Part shown: piece by piece, positions 16,805 to 25,187 of the stretch | Layout of the letters: each line of letters begins with the position of its first letter | Numbering within the stretch: position 1 is the stretch's first letter | Source: Streptomyces sparsogenes | Lineage (GTDB): Bacteria; Actinomycetota; Actinomycetes; Streptomycetales; Streptomycetaceae | Assembly: GCF_001704635.1 (NCBI RefSeq) | Contig: NZ_MAXF01000118.1 | Location: 23,081 to 87,080 of the forward strand | Direction of reading: 5' to 3' | Length of the DNA: 64,000 bases | The notes under the pieces: model-generated | Seen by the model: only the letters and a program-made list of their open reading frames with translations | The model's database searches: none | Told to the model about the DNA's origin: nothing | Program-made: the position numbers and the translations under genes

Positions 16805-17726
16805 AGGAGCGCACCAGCCCGGCGACCTCCCGCGGGCACTCCAGGAGCATCGCGTGCGACGCGTCCAGCGTCCGCACGGTGAGGTGCGGGTGCGCGGCGG
16901 CCAGCTCGCCCAGGTCGCGGTCGAGCCCCTTGACGTACGCGGCCATCAGCTCGTCGAACCACGCCAGCTCGCCGCCCTGCGCCACCAGCCGGCCCGCCCG
17001 GACGACCAGCACCGGGCGGTCGAGGCGGCGGTAGACGGGGAAGAGGTCCAGCTCTTTCATCCGGTCGAGCATCTCGAGGGCGCGCTGCCGCTCCGGCCGC
17101 AGATACAGCCGCCCGTCCGGGGTCTCGCCGAGCGCGCGCCGGACGCCCTCGTCGAGCGCCTCGGGCGCGATGCCCAGCGCCTTCGCCATCGCCGCCTGCT
17201 GGGCGAGCACGGTGGTCTCCAGCGCCTTCGGCGGGAAGGTCCTGCCCATCGCGGCCTCGGAGAACCGGCGGGCGTGGGCCAGACCCTCGAGCACGGTCTC
17301 CCGGTCGAGGCCCACGTACTGCTCGGGGCGGCCCTGGCCGACGCCGTCGAGGTTGACGGCGGCGGGGGTGCGCGGGTGGGCGTCCGCGTACAGCGCGGCG
17401 ACCATGCCGCCGAGGGAGTGGCCGACCGGTATGGCCTCGGGGATGCCGCAGGCGTCCAGCACGGCCTCGACGTCGTCCAGCACGGCGGGGAACGTCCAGG
17501 GCGGGTCGCCGGGGCCGGAGCGGCCGTGGGCGCGCAGGTCCATCGAGACGACGCGGTGGTCGATGGCGAGGTCGGCCGCGGCGACCGACCAGTCGGCGAG
17601 GGTGCGGGAGGCCCCGTGGAGCAGCAGCAGGGGGGTGCCGGTGCCGCCGTGGTCGCGTACGGCCAGCGTCAGGTCGCCGCGCTCGACGGTGAAGTCGACG
17701 GGGGAGTCAGGGGTGGGCGAGGGCAT
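16776..17726 (-). CDS. Alpha/beta-fold hydrolase
   Basis: A 316-residue alpha/beta hydrolase. The oxyanion-loop motif LLLHGASRTLADW, the nucleophile elbow GHSLGGM and the C-terminal histidine in DASHAMLLE give a complete apparent Ser-His set, with the acid probably after the RPVLVVRAG strand. The cap region (about residues 140-220) is helical. ATG 17726 has GGAG nine bases upstream. The gene converges on, and overlaps by 29 bases, the unknown 643-residue gene. Esterase, lactonase or epoxide hydrolase activity are all possible. The 247-bp upstream gap holds a CATAAT box at 17864 and G/C-rich hairpins, but no gene I can support. Confidence 0.85.
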   Translation of the reverse strand: MPSPTPDSPVDFTVERGDLTLAVRDHGGTGTPLLLLHGASRTLADWSVAAADLAIDHRVVSMDLRAHGRSGPGDPPWTFPAVLDDVEAVLDACGIPEAIPVGHSLGGMVAALYADAHPRTPAAVNLDGVGQGRPEQYVGLDRETVLEGLAHARRFSEAAMGRTFPPKALETTVLAQQAAMAKALGIAPEALDEGVRRALGETPDGRLYLRPERQRALEMLDRMKELDLFPVYRRLDRPVLVVRAGRLVAQGGELAWFDELMAAYVKGLDRDLGELAAAHPHLTVRTLDASHAMLLECPREVAGLVRSFTSAVRSRS

Positions 17727-17973
17727 GGGGCATCGCTCCGTGGTGTCGCGGACAATGCGGACAAGGGGATCGACCGCCGAATGGGGTCGGTCACCACCGT
17801 AGGGCGTCGCACGGGCTCCAAGATCATCCTCCGAGGGGAGGCCCGAGGGCCCTCCGCCGGGTCATAATGAACAAGGGCCGAACGCGGAACACGCGTGAAC
17901 GGCCGTGGAGCCGCGCCGCCTTGGACCCTTGCCGCCCCGGATCCCCGCCGCCTCCGATCCCCGCCGTCTTGGC

Positions 17974-18678
17974 TCACCGCTCGGCGGGGCCCACCCGGGT
18001 CAGCGAGTCCGCCGGATCGTTGACGGGCTGTGGGGTGCCGGTCAGATCCATGATGAACAGCGGGATGTGCAGCGCGTCGGCGCGCGCCCGCGCGTCCCTG
18101 GCATAGCCCGCGAGCGAGAAGAAGACGCCGGCGGCGGACTCGTTGAGCCCGGTCAGCCACAGGCACTCGACGTCGCGCAGCGAGGTGGGCCGGGTGGTCG
18201 GGTCCACCCGGGCGACCAGGCCCGGCCCGCACAGGTCCACGGACGCCGCCTGGCCCTCCGGCCTCCGCACCTCCCGGAAGCCCAGCCACGTCAGATACTG
18301 CGCGGCGGCGGTCACCGCGTCCCGCGCGGTACGGATCGTCACCGGCCGGAAGGCCGGGCGCGGCGCGGCCGGGGGCCGGTCCGCGGGGCGGTCCGTGGCC
18401 CGGTCCGCGGGGGCCGGCGCCGGCGCCACCGGCACGCGCACCAGCGCGCCGCACGCGCAGCCGAACTCCGGCTGGGGCCAGTGGCCCCGCAGGCCGCACA
18501 TGGCGCAGGTGGCCACCACCCAGGCGTCCTCCCAGGTGCGGTGTCCGAACTCCTGCGGGATGCCGTCGCGCAGCACGGGCAGGGTGAGCGGCGCCCCGCA
18601 CGAGCAGGGGTAGGTGGGCGGGGTGAACGACTGCTCGCGGCGGCAGGCGGGGCAGCGCACCGGCACGCTCTCTGTCAT
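17974..18678 (-). CDS. Double zinc-ribbon protein with decayed Mrr-like nuclease fold
   Basis: A 234-residue protein. Two N-terminal zinc ribbons (CPAC...CSCG and CAMC...CACG, together residues ~7-80) are followed by a Pro/Ala/Asp linker of DRATDRPADRP type. The C-terminal domain (~130-225) resembles Mrr-type PD-(D/E)XK nucleases in order: helix (AAAQYLTWLGF), ASVDL strand, a strand where QxK is expected, GVFFSLAGYARDARARAD helix and FIMD strand. At the catalytic position it reads ARVDPT instead of a QxK-like motif, so nuclease activity is probably lost. ATG 18678 has GGAGGAG just upstream. The fold assignment is inference from pattern only. Confidence 0.6.
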   Translation of the reverse strand: MTESVPVRCPACRREQSFTPPTYPCSCGAPLTLPVLRDGIPQEFGHRTWEDAWVVATCAMCGLRGHWPQPEFGCACGALVRVPVAPAPAPADRATDRPADRPPAAPRPAFRPVTIRTARDAVTAAAQYLTWLGFREVRRPEGQAASVDLCGPGLVARVDPTTRPTSLRDVECLWLTGLNESAAGVFFSLAGYARDARARADALHIPLFIMDLTGTPQPVNDPADSLTRVGPAER

Positions 18679-18853
18679 CTGCTCCTCCGAGGAGATCGCT
18701 CCGAGAGGTATCGGCCCATGCTCCATGAAGCGGGCGGCTCCCGGCAGCGAGTTGGGGGTTCCGTGCCCGGCGGGCCGACCGCCGTGTTAAGGCCCCCGCC
18801 GCGCCCGGGGACGGCTGGTGACGCCCGCCACGCGGGCGCAGTAGGTTGTCGGC

Positions 18854-19225
18854 GTGAGACTGAGGGTTGAGTTCACCACCGAGCCGTTCGACCTCGACGA
18901 GGTGCCCCCGCACGCGGTGGCGGCCCGCGAGATCGTGCAGGGCGCCGCGCTGGACTCCGTCGACGTCGGCCCGTTCGGCAACACGGCGGAGGGCCGGGCG
19001 GAGAGCGTGCTGGCCACCATCGACGCGCTGCTCCGCACCTCCTTGGCGGTGGGCGCCACCCGGGTCTCGCTCCAGGTGAACGTCATCGCGGACGCGGAAA
19101 CGGTCACAGGCGCGGAAACGGACACAGGAGCGGAACCGGACACGGACGCGGATACCGACACGGACGCGGCTGCGGCCCGGGGCGGGCCGGGCGGCGCGGG
19201 CGGGCCGGGGGAGGGCGGCAGGTGA
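18854..19225 (+). CDS. MTH1187/YkoF-like thiamine-binding protein
   Basis: A 123-residue protein. Residues 1-78 match the small ferredoxin-like family annotated as thiamine-binding (MTH1187/YqgV type), recognisable by the GPFGNTAEG loop and the end SLQVNV. The remaining ~45 residues are an acidic Thr/Asp/Glu repeat (ETDTGAEPDTDADTDTDA) followed by a glycine tail, unlike usual homologues that stop soon after the core. ATG 18854 is the only plausible start. The stop overlaps the next gene's GTG by four bases (GTGA), so the two are translationally coupled. A role in thiamine binding or sensing is family knowledge, not shown here. Confidence 0.65.
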   Translation: MRLRVEFTTEPFDLDEVPPHAVAAREIVQGAALDSVDVGPFGNTAEGRAESVLATIDALLRTSLAVGATRVSLQVNVIADAETVTGAETDTGAEPDTDADTDTDAAAARGGPGGAGGPGEGGR

Positions 19226-19647
19226 CCCCTCCCGCCGACGAGCCCTTCGTCACCGCCGTCAAGCCGCTGGTGGACGCCATAGGCGGCGAGCTGATCGCCC
19301 CGGACCGCGCCCAGGGCGACGACGTGGTCCTCTCCTGGGAGGGCCGGGCGGTCGTGGCCGTGCGCCTCCCTCACTTGTCCGCCTCGCTCGACCACATCCT
19401 CGCCGAGCTCCGCCGCCGCCACGGCGTTCCGCTCCGTGACCTGGACCGCAGGACCAAGCAGTCCGTCGTCCGCGTCCTCGAACAGCGCGGCGCGTTCTCG
19501 ATGCGCCACGGCGTGGAGACGGTCGCCACCGCGCTCGGCGTCAGCCGCTTCACGGTCTACAACTACCTCAACCGCGAGAACGCCGAGCGGGCGGCCGGAC
19601 CCGGCGCGGGTGGCCCGGAGGAGCGGGGTGGGGCGGGCGGCGCGTAG
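19222..19647 (+). CDS. HTH_22 (YheO/DauR-type) DNA-binding protein
   Basis: A 141-residue protein. The C-terminal half, LDRRTKQSVVRVLEQRGAFS followed by VATALGVSRFTVYNYLN, matches the helix-turn-helix of YheO/DauR regulators (HTH_22). The N-terminal ~80 residues (AIGGELIAPDRAQGDDVVLSW) are not the PAS-like YheO domain but a short alpha/beta segment. GTG 19222 overlaps the stop of the thiamine-binding gene. The pair therefore looks like a ligand-binding protein plus regulator, possibly sensing a thiamine-related compound. The tail is glycine-rich. Confidence 0.65.
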   Translation: MTPPADEPFVTAVKPLVDAIGGELIAPDRAQGDDVVLSWEGRAVVAVRLPHLSASLDHILAELRRRHGVPLRDLDRRTKQSVVRVLEQRGAFSMRHGVETVATALGVSRFTVYNYLNRENAERAAGPGAGGPEERGGAGGA

Positions 19648-19690
19648 GGGGCAGTCCGCGCGGCCGGGCCTGGGGCGGCACCGGGGGTGT

Positions 19691-20488
19691 TCAGGCCAGG
19701 CCGCCGTTGCTGTGCAGCAGTTGGCCGTTGACCCAGCCGCCCCGTTCGGAGCACAGGAAGGTGACCAGGTTGGCGCAGTCCTGGGGCATTCCGAGGCGGC
19801 CCAGCGGGGTGGCGCGGGCGAGGTCGGTCTTCTGCTGCTCGGTCATCCAGCCGGTGTCCGTCGGCCCGGGGTTGACGGCGTTCGCGGTCACGCCGAGGTG
19901 GGCGAGCTCGCGGGCGGCGGCCAGGGTGATGCGGTCCATGGCCCCCTTGCTGGCTCCGTAGGGGAGGTTGCCCGCCGTGTGGTCGCTGGTCAGGCTGACG
20001 ATGCGGCCGGTGCCCGGGGTGCCGCGGAACCTCAGCCCGTATTCCTTGATCAGCAGCCAGGTCGCCCGCGCGTTGACCGCGAAGTGCAGGTCGAAGCTCT
20101 CGAGGGAGGTGTTCAGCAGGCCAGAGTCGACGGATTCGCAGTGGCAGAGCACCAGAGCGGTGACCTGGCCCAGCTCCTTCTCGACCGCGTCGAACAGCTC
20201 CGCCGGGACGGACGGGTCGCTCAGGTCGGCCTCGATCGCCATCGAGCGCGCTCCGAGCCCGCCCAGCCGCTCGCGCAGCTCCCCGGCGGCCTCCGGCTGG
20301 TCTCCCCAGGGCATCCTGCGGTCGTACGGCGCCCAGTGGCTGAAGGCCACGTCCCAGCCGGTCTCCGCCAGGTCCAGGGCGACGGCCGCGGCGATGCCCT
20401 CCCGCCGGCCCGCCCCGGTGACCAGGGCCAGCGGACGCCCCGCGCCGGCCGTCTCCCGTCCGCTCATCGCGTGCGCCTCATCGCTCAT
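19691..20488 (-). CDS. SDR-family oxidoreductase
   Basis: A 265-residue short-chain dehydrogenase/reductase. The nucleotide-binding segment LALVTGAGRREGIAAAVA is a variant of the TGxxxGIG motif. The catalytic Ser (VSLTSD) and YGASK pair are present, and the end matches the usual NGQLLHSNGG pattern. It is close in outline to 3-oxoacyl-ACP reductase-like members. ATG 20488 is chosen with GGCAGG upstream, and ATG 20497 is an alternative. It is divergent from the urate operon. Its substrate is unknown and nothing ties it to purine breakdown except position. Confidence 0.85.
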   Translation of the reverse strand: MSDEAHAMSGRETAGAGRPLALVTGAGRREGIAAAVALDLAETGWDVAFSHWAPYDRRMPWGDQPEAAGELRERLGGLGARSMAIEADLSDPSVPAELFDAVEKELGQVTALVLCHCESVDSGLLNTSLESFDLHFAVNARATWLLIKEYGLRFRGTPGTGRIVSLTSDHTAGNLPYGASKGAMDRITLAAARELAHLGVTANAVNPGPTDTGWMTEQQKTDLARATPLGRLGMPQDCANLVTFLCSERGGWVNGQLLHSNGGLA

Positions 20489-20589
20489 GGGGCTCATCCT
20501 GCCCCGCCGTACGGCCGCCGGGCACGCTGATTTCCGGCCCGGGGGCCGCCGTCCGGGCGGATGTGGCGGCGCGCCACGGCAGCAACTTT

Positions 20590-20636
20590 TCAACAAACTG
20601 TTGACGCTCGTCGGGGGCGGCTCCTAGCTTGCCGGT
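20590..20636 (+). promoter_or_regulatory. Promoter and inverted repeat of the urate operon, leaderless start
   Basis: TTGACG (20601-20606) and TAGCTT (20625-20630) are separated by 18 bases and fit a housekeeping promoter. The expected start point falls on the GTG at 20637, and no Shine-Dalgarno exists, so the mRNA is probably leaderless. TCAACA (20590-20595) and TGTTGA (20599-20604) form an inverted repeat across the -35 box, a natural repressor position. Confidence 0.55.
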
Positions 20637-21230
20637 GTGACTTCCAGCGCTCCGCCGGGGCTGGCCCGGTTCAACGCAGCGGACGAGCCGGGCGTGGCCG
20701 CGCTGCTGCGCGAGGTGTGCGCCAGCCGGGCGTGGGCGGCGGCGGTGGCCGCCGGGCGGCCGTACGGCAGCGTGGCCGCGCTGCTGGCCGCCGCCGAGGA
20801 CGCCGTGGCGGGGCTGACCGACGCGGACCTCGCCGAGGCGATGGCCGGGCACCCGCCCATCGGGCGGCCGCGCCCCGGCGACGCCGCCTCGGCGCGTGAG
20901 CAGAGCGGGGTGGGGGAGGCCGAGCGCGCGGAGCTGCTGGAGCTGAACCTGGCCTACCAGGAGCGCCACGGGCATGTCTTCCTCATCTGCGCCACCGGGC
21001 GCGGTGGGCAGGAGATGCTGGCGGCGCTCAAAGAGCGGATCGGCAACGACCCGGACACCGAACGCGACATCGTCCGCACCGAGCTGGGCAGGATCAATCG
21101 CATCCGGCTGGCCCGGCTCGTAGGCGATGAGGGTCTCCGGTACGAGGACGGCGGGGACGAGGGCCTTAGGTACGAGGGCGTCAGGGACGAGGGCGTCGGG
21201 GACGAGCGGGAAGAAGGAGGGCAGGGGTGA
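20637..21230 (+). CDS. uraD: 2-oxo-4-hydroxy-4-carboxy-5-ureidoimidazoline (OHCU) decarboxylase
   Basis: A 197-residue OHCU decarboxylase, the third step from urate to S-allantoin. The family histidine is in GHPPIGRPR, followed by the EQSG segment and the helix ELLELNLAYQERHGHVF, with the GRGGQEML region after it. The catalytic domain ends near residue 162. The last ~35 residues are a repetitive acidic tail (DEGLRYEDG and DEGLRYEGVRDEGV) that is not part of the fold. GTG 20637 coincides with the predicted transcription start. The stop overlaps the start of the HIU hydrolase gene by one base. Confidence 0.92.
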   Translation: MTSSAPPGLARFNAADEPGVAALLREVCASRAWAAAVAAGRPYGSVAALLAAAEDAVAGLTDADLAEAMAGHPPIGRPRPGDAASAREQSGVGEAERAELLELNLAYQERHGHVFLICATGRGGQEMLAALKERIGNDPDTERDIVRTELGRINRIRLARLVGDEGLRYEDGGDEGLRYEGVRDEGVGDEREEGGQG

Positions 21231-21613
21231 TGGCCACGGCATCCGGCGCGCGCACCTCCGTGTCCACGCACATCCTGGACACCACCCTCGGCCGCCCGGC
21301 CGCCGGCGTGGCCGTCGAGCTGTCCGTCCGCCCCGCGGGCGACGCGCCCTGGGCGGCCCACGCCGTCTCCAGGACCGACGCCGACGGCCGCTGCAAGGAC
21401 CTGCCCGCCCTCCCCGGGTCCACCGCCCACGCGCGGCTGCGGTTCGAGGTCGAGCCATACCTGGACCGCGCCGGACACGCGTCGGCCGAGGGGCGGCCCG
21501 CCGGAGCCTTCTTCCCGGAGGTGGCGGTGGTCTTCGCCGTCGAGCCCGGGCAGCACTACCACGTGCCCCTGCTGCTCAACCCGTTCGGCTACTCCGTATA
21601 CCGAGGGAGCTAG
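21230..21613 (+). CDS. uraH: 5-hydroxyisourate hydrolase (transthyretin-like)
   Basis: A 127-residue transthyretin-related protein that hydrolyses 5-hydroxyisourate, the urate oxidase product, to OHCU. The N-terminal STHILDTTLGRPAAG and C-terminal YRGS signatures, both active-site elements, are intact. ATG 21230 shares its A with the preceding TGA. An in-frame GTG at 21227 is less likely. The gene sits between the decarboxylase and urate oxidase, five bases before the latter, so the operon encodes the three urate-to-allantoin enzymes together. The length is normal. Confidence 0.95.
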   Translation: MATASGARTSVSTHILDTTLGRPAAGVAVELSVRPAGDAPWAAHAVSRTDADGRCKDLPALPGSTAHARLRFEVEPYLDRAGHASAEGRPAGAFFPEVAVVFAVEPGQHYHVPLLLNPFGYSVYRGS

Positions 21614-21618
21614 CACCG

Positions 21619-22500
21619 ATGCCCACGCTCGGCCAGAACCAGTACGGCAAGGCGGAAACCCGCGTCGTCAGGATCGTGCGGGACGGACCCGTCCACCACA
21701 TCAAGGACCTCAGCGTGTCGGTGGCGCTCTCCGGCGACATGGACGAGGTCCACCTCTCCGGCAGCAACGCCAACGTCCTGCCGACCGACACCACCAAGAA
21801 CACCGTGTTCGCCTTCGCCAAGCGGCACGGCATCGCCTCGCCCGAGCAGTTCGCCATCCGGCTCGCCCGCCACTTCGTCACCGGCCGGGCCGCCATCCAC
21901 ACCGCCCGGATCCGGATCGAGGAGTACGGCTGGGACCGGATCGAGACCCCCGGGACGGCCCGGCACTCCTTCGTGCGCCGGGGCCAGGAGACCCGCACCA
22001 CCCAGGTGGTCCACGACGGCGAGCGGTGGGAGGTGGTCTCCGGGCTGACCGACCTGACCGTCCTGAACTCCACCGACTCGGAGTTCCGGGGGTTCGTCAG
22101 GGACGAGTACACCACCCTCCCGGAGGCGCGCGACCGCATCCTCGCCACCGACGTACACGCGCGGTGGCGCTACGGCTGGAGCGACGAGCGCGAGCCGGCG
22201 CCGGACTGGGACCGGGCATACGCCGGGGCCAGACGCGACCTGCTGGCCGCCTTCGCCGAGACGTACTCGCTCTCGCTCCAGCAGACGCTGTACCGGATGG
22301 GCGAGCGCGTGATCGAGAACGCTCCCGTCATCGACGAGATACGGCTCTCGCTGCCCAACAAGCACCACTTCCTGGTCGATCTGGAGCCCTTCGGGCTCGA
22401 GAACGACAATGAGGTGTACTTCGCCGCCGACCGGCCATACGGCCTCATCGAGGCCACGGTCCTGCGGGACGGCGTCCCGCCCCGGATCGCCACCGACTGA
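21619..22500 (+). CDS. Urate oxidase (uricase)
   Basis: A 293-residue cofactor-free urate oxidase converting urate to 5-hydroxyisourate. The N-terminal YGKAETRVVRI lysine, the threonine in TDTTKNTVFAFA and the histidine in LPNKHHFLVDLEPFG are the expected catalytic triad positions. The two T-fold halves give the usual length. There is no C-terminal peroxisomal-type signal, as expected in bacteria. ATG 21619 is 5 bases after the HIU hydrolase stop, with GAGGGAGC as ribosome site. The upstream in-frame extension overlaps the other genes and was ignored. Confidence 0.96.
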   Translation: MPTLGQNQYGKAETRVVRIVRDGPVHHIKDLSVSVALSGDMDEVHLSGSNANVLPTDTTKNTVFAFAKRHGIASPEQFAIRLARHFVTGRAAIHTARIRIEEYGWDRIETPGTARHSFVRRGQETRTTQVVHDGERWEVVSGLTDLTVLNSTDSEFRGFVRDEYTTLPEARDRILATDVHARWRYGWSDEREPAPDWDRAYAGARRDLLAAFAETYSLSLQQTLYRMGERVIENAPVIDEIRLSLPNKHHFLVDLEPFGLENDNEVYFAADRPYGLIEATVLRDGVPPRIATD

Positions 22501-22514
22501 AGGGCGCTCCCCAC

Positions 22515-23885
22515 GTGAACCGCATCGTCATCGAGAACTGCGCCGTCGCGACCGTGGACGCCCACGGCACCGAGCACGCCGACGGCCATGTCGTCGTCGC
22601 GGGCAACCGCCTGGAGTCGGTGGGCGCCGGCCCCGCGCCCGCCGGTCTCGACGGGGTGGTCCGCCGGATCGACGGCACAGGACACCTGGCGACCCCCGGC
22701 CTGGTCAACACCCACCACCACTTCTACCAGTGGCTCACCCGAGGCCTCGCCCAGGACCTGGGCCTCTTCGACTGGCTGGTCGCGCTCTACCCGACCTGGG
22801 CGCGGATCGACGAGCCGATGGTGTACGAGGCGGCGCGCGCGTCGCTGGCCATGATGGTCCGCGGCGGCGTCACCTGCGCCATGGACCACCACTACGTCTT
22901 CCCGCGTGGCGCGGGCGATCTGCTGGGCGCCGAGATCCGCGCGGCCCGCGAGCTGGGCGTGCGGTTCACGGCCGCGCGCGGCTCCATGGACCTCGGCGAA
23001 TCGAGCGGCGGGCTGCCGCCCGACTTCGCCGTCGAGACCATAGAGGAGGCGCTGCGCGCCACCGAGGAAGCGGTCGACACCCACCACGACCCGTCCTTCG
23101 ACTCCATGCTGCGGATCGCGGTCGCGCCCTGCTCGCCCTTCTCCGTGTCCACCGAACTGCTCCGCGAGGCCGCGCTCCTGGCCCGCCGCAAGGGCGTACG
23201 GCTGCACACCCACGGCTCGGAGACGGTGGAGGAGGAGAAGTTCTGCCACGAGAAGTTCGGGATGGGCCCGACCGACTACTTCGAGTCGACGGGCTGGCTG
23301 GGCGAGGACGTGTGGATGGCGCACTGCGTCCACATGACCGACGACGACATCGCCGCCTTCGCCCGCACCGGCACCGGCGTGGCGCACTGCCCCTCCTCCA
23401 ACGCCCGCCTGGCCGCGGGCCTCGCGCGCGTCCCCGACCTGCTGGCCGCCGGGGTGCCGGTGGGCCTGGGCGTGGACGGCACCGCGTCCAACGAGTCCGG
23501 CGAGCTGCACACCGAACTGCGCAACGCCCTGCTGGTGGGTCGGCTCGGCCCGCACCGGGAGGCGGCGCTGAATGTCCGTCAGGCGCTGCGCCTGGGCACC
23601 TACGGCGGGGCTCGGGTGCTCGGCCGCCAGGACGAGATCGGCTCCCTGGAGCCGGGCAAGCTGGCCGACCTGGTGCTGTGGAAGCTGGACGGGCTCGGCC
23701 ACTCCACGATCGCCGACCCGGTCGCGGCGCTGGTCCTCGGCCCGCCGGCGCCGGTGACCCTGTCCCTGGTGAACGGCCGCCCGGTGGTGGAAGGGGGCCG
23801 GCTGGTCACCGCCGACGAGGACGACATCGCCCGGCGCGCCCGCGACGAGGCCCGCCGCCTCGCCCGTATCGCCGCCGACACCTGA
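22515..23885 (+). CDS. 8-oxoguanine/guanine deaminase-type amidohydrolase
   Basis: A 456-residue metal-dependent amidohydrolase of the 8-oxoguanine deaminase group. Zinc ligands are apparent in NTHHHFYQW, in HTHGSE, in MAHCVHM and in GVDGTASNES. By family it would deaminate 8-oxoguanine to urate, or guanine to xanthine, feeding the same pathway. GTG 22515 follows the urate oxidase stop by 14 bases with AAGGGCG upstream, making it the fourth operon gene. The choice between the two purine substrates is uncertain. I favour 8-oxoguanine because its product is the next enzyme's substrate. Confidence 0.85.
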   Translation: MNRIVIENCAVATVDAHGTEHADGHVVVAGNRLESVGAGPAPAGLDGVVRRIDGTGHLATPGLVNTHHHFYQWLTRGLAQDLGLFDWLVALYPTWARIDEPMVYEAARASLAMMVRGGVTCAMDHHYVFPRGAGDLLGAEIRAARELGVRFTAARGSMDLGESSGGLPPDFAVETIEEALRATEEAVDTHHDPSFDSMLRIAVAPCSPFSVSTELLREAALLARRKGVRLHTHGSETVEEEKFCHEKFGMGPTDYFESTGWLGEDVWMAHCVHMTDDDIAAFARTGTGVAHCPSSNARLAAGLARVPDLLAAGVPVGLGVDGTASNESGELHTELRNALLVGRLGPHREAALNVRQALRLGTYGGARVLGRQDEIGSLEPGKLADLVLWKLDGLGHSTIADPVAALVLGPPAPVTLSLVNGRPVVEGGRLVTADEDDIARRARDEARRLARIAADT

Positions 23886-23920
23886 AACGGGGGGAGCCCC
23901 GACGCCTGAAACGGGGGGAG
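23875..23920. repeat. 22-bp tandem duplication across a stop codon
   Basis: The bases 23875-23896, which include the deaminase TGA (23883-23885), recur at 23899-23920 with one mismatch and a period of 24. Each unit contains CCTGAAACGGGGGGAG. The spacing is a multiple of three, so readthrough would meet a second in-frame stop. The 99-bp gap to the convergent L,D-transpeptidase holds nothing else recognisable. Confidence 0.7.
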
Positions 23921-23984
23921 AGACGGAGCCGAGCGGTGGCCGGGAGGGACGGCTCCCGGCCGGGGGTCCGTGGCCGTCGCGCGC

Positions 23985-25187
23985 TCAGCGCAGGGCGCTC
24001 TTGGCCCGCCACTCCTCCCAGCCGACGTTCCAGTCGCCGAAGCCGTTGTTCAGCGCCACCCGCCCCTTGGTCTCCGCGCCCTTGACCTCGAACGGGTCGC
24101 CGACCCGGGCGCGCTCGTACAGCCATGCCGCGTCGGCGTCGCTCATGCCGATGCAGCCGTGGCTCCTGTTGGCCTTGCCGAAGTAGGCCGCGTTCCAGGG
24201 TGCGGCGTGCGCGTACGTCCCCGACCAGGTCAGCCGCATCGAGTAGTCGACCATCTCGTCGTAGGCGTTGCCGAGGCCGACGGTCTCGGAGTTCATCCGG
24301 ATGGTGCCCTCCTTGGCCATCAGCACCTCCGTGCCCCGCCAGGAGCCGGTGTCGGGGCCGGGGGTGCCGCCGGAGACCGGGAAGGTGCGCACCGCCTTGC
24401 CGTCGCGCTCCAGGGTGAGCCGCTTGCTGTCGAGGTCGACCTTGACCACCTGCCGGGCGCCGATGGTGAAGCCGAGCTTGTAGTCGCGGACGAACCAGCC
24501 GCCGCCCTCGCCCGAGTCGGTGCCGTTCAGCCGGGCGTCCAGGGTGACTTCGGTGCCGGGGCGCCAGTACTCCTTGGGCCGCCAGTCCACCCGGTCCTTG
24601 CCGGACCGGTCCTTCATCCAGCCCCACGAGCCCTCGGTGTTGTTCGAGGTGGTGACCTCGAGCTGCTTCTCGACGGCCGCCTTGTCCCGCACCGGGCGGT
24701 CGAAGACCAGGGAGATCGGCTGTGCCACGCCGACCGTGGTGGCGTCGCCCGGCCGCCAGTCCACCTTGTTGACCAGGTCCGCGGCGGGGGTGGTGAAGGA
24801 GGACCGGGCGCTGCCCGCCGTGCCGCCCTCGGCGCGGGTGGTCGCCTTGACGGTGTAGGTGGTGCCGGGCGCGGCGTTGCGGTCCGAGGTCCAGATCCGG
24901 CCGTGCCGCGACATCGTGCCGGTGAGCCTGCCGCCCCGGCCGTCGGTGACGGTCACCGAGTCGAGGGTGCCGCCGCTCGCGGCGACCTTGACCGGCTCGC
25001 CGGCCCGCCGGGGTGTGACGGTGACCGTCACCGCCTTGCCGTCCCGGCCTCCGCCGCCGACCTTCGCGTCCGCCTTCGCCGGGGCCGAGCCGCCGGAGGA
25101 ACAGCCGGTCAGCGCGGCGGCCAGCAGGGCGGCGGCCGTGGCGGTGGCGGCGGCCGTGGCGGTGGCGCCCACACGTATCTGGCGCAA
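23985..25187 (-). CDS. Lipoprotein L,D-transpeptidase with Ig-like domains
   Basis: A 400-residue lipoprotein that would crosslink peptidoglycan by 3-3 bonds outside the membrane. The start is taken as TTG 25187, six bases after GGAGG (minus strand). It gives RQIRV, a hydrophobic Ala-rich stretch and the lipobox LTGC. Two Ig-like beta domains (about 45-250) precede the YkuD domain, whose SHGCIGM motif contains the catalytic C345. The longer frame to 25334 lacks a good ribosome site. It is divergent from the FemX-like/MurJ-like genes, so the region is a cell-wall module. Confidence 0.88.
   Translation of the reverse strand: MRQIRVGATATAAATATAAALLAAALTGCSSGGSAPAKADAKVGGGGRDGKAVTVTVTPRRAGEPVKVAASGGTLDSVTVTDGRGGRLTGTMSRHGRIWTSDRNAAPGTTYTVKATTRAEGGTAGSARSSFTTPAADLVNKVDWRPGDATTVGVAQPISLVFDRPVRDKAAVEKQLEVTTSNNTEGSWGWMKDRSGKDRVDWRPKEYWRPGTEVTLDARLNGTDSGEGGGWFVRDYKLGFTIGARQVVKVDLDSKRLTLERDGKAVRTFPVSGGTPGPDTGSWRGTEVLMAKEGTIRMNSETVGLGNAYDEMVDYSMRLTWSGTYAHAAPWNAAYFGKANRSHGCIGMSDADAAWLYERARVGDPFEVKGAETKGRVALNNGFGDWNVGWEEWRAKSALR

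Noticed and set aside
17860..18110. Small plus-strand gene starting 17867 behind a CATAAT box
   Set aside because: Its frame is antisense to the end of the zinc-ribbon gene and its product (Arg/Pro/Ser-rich) looks like a shadow. The box alone does not prove a promoter.
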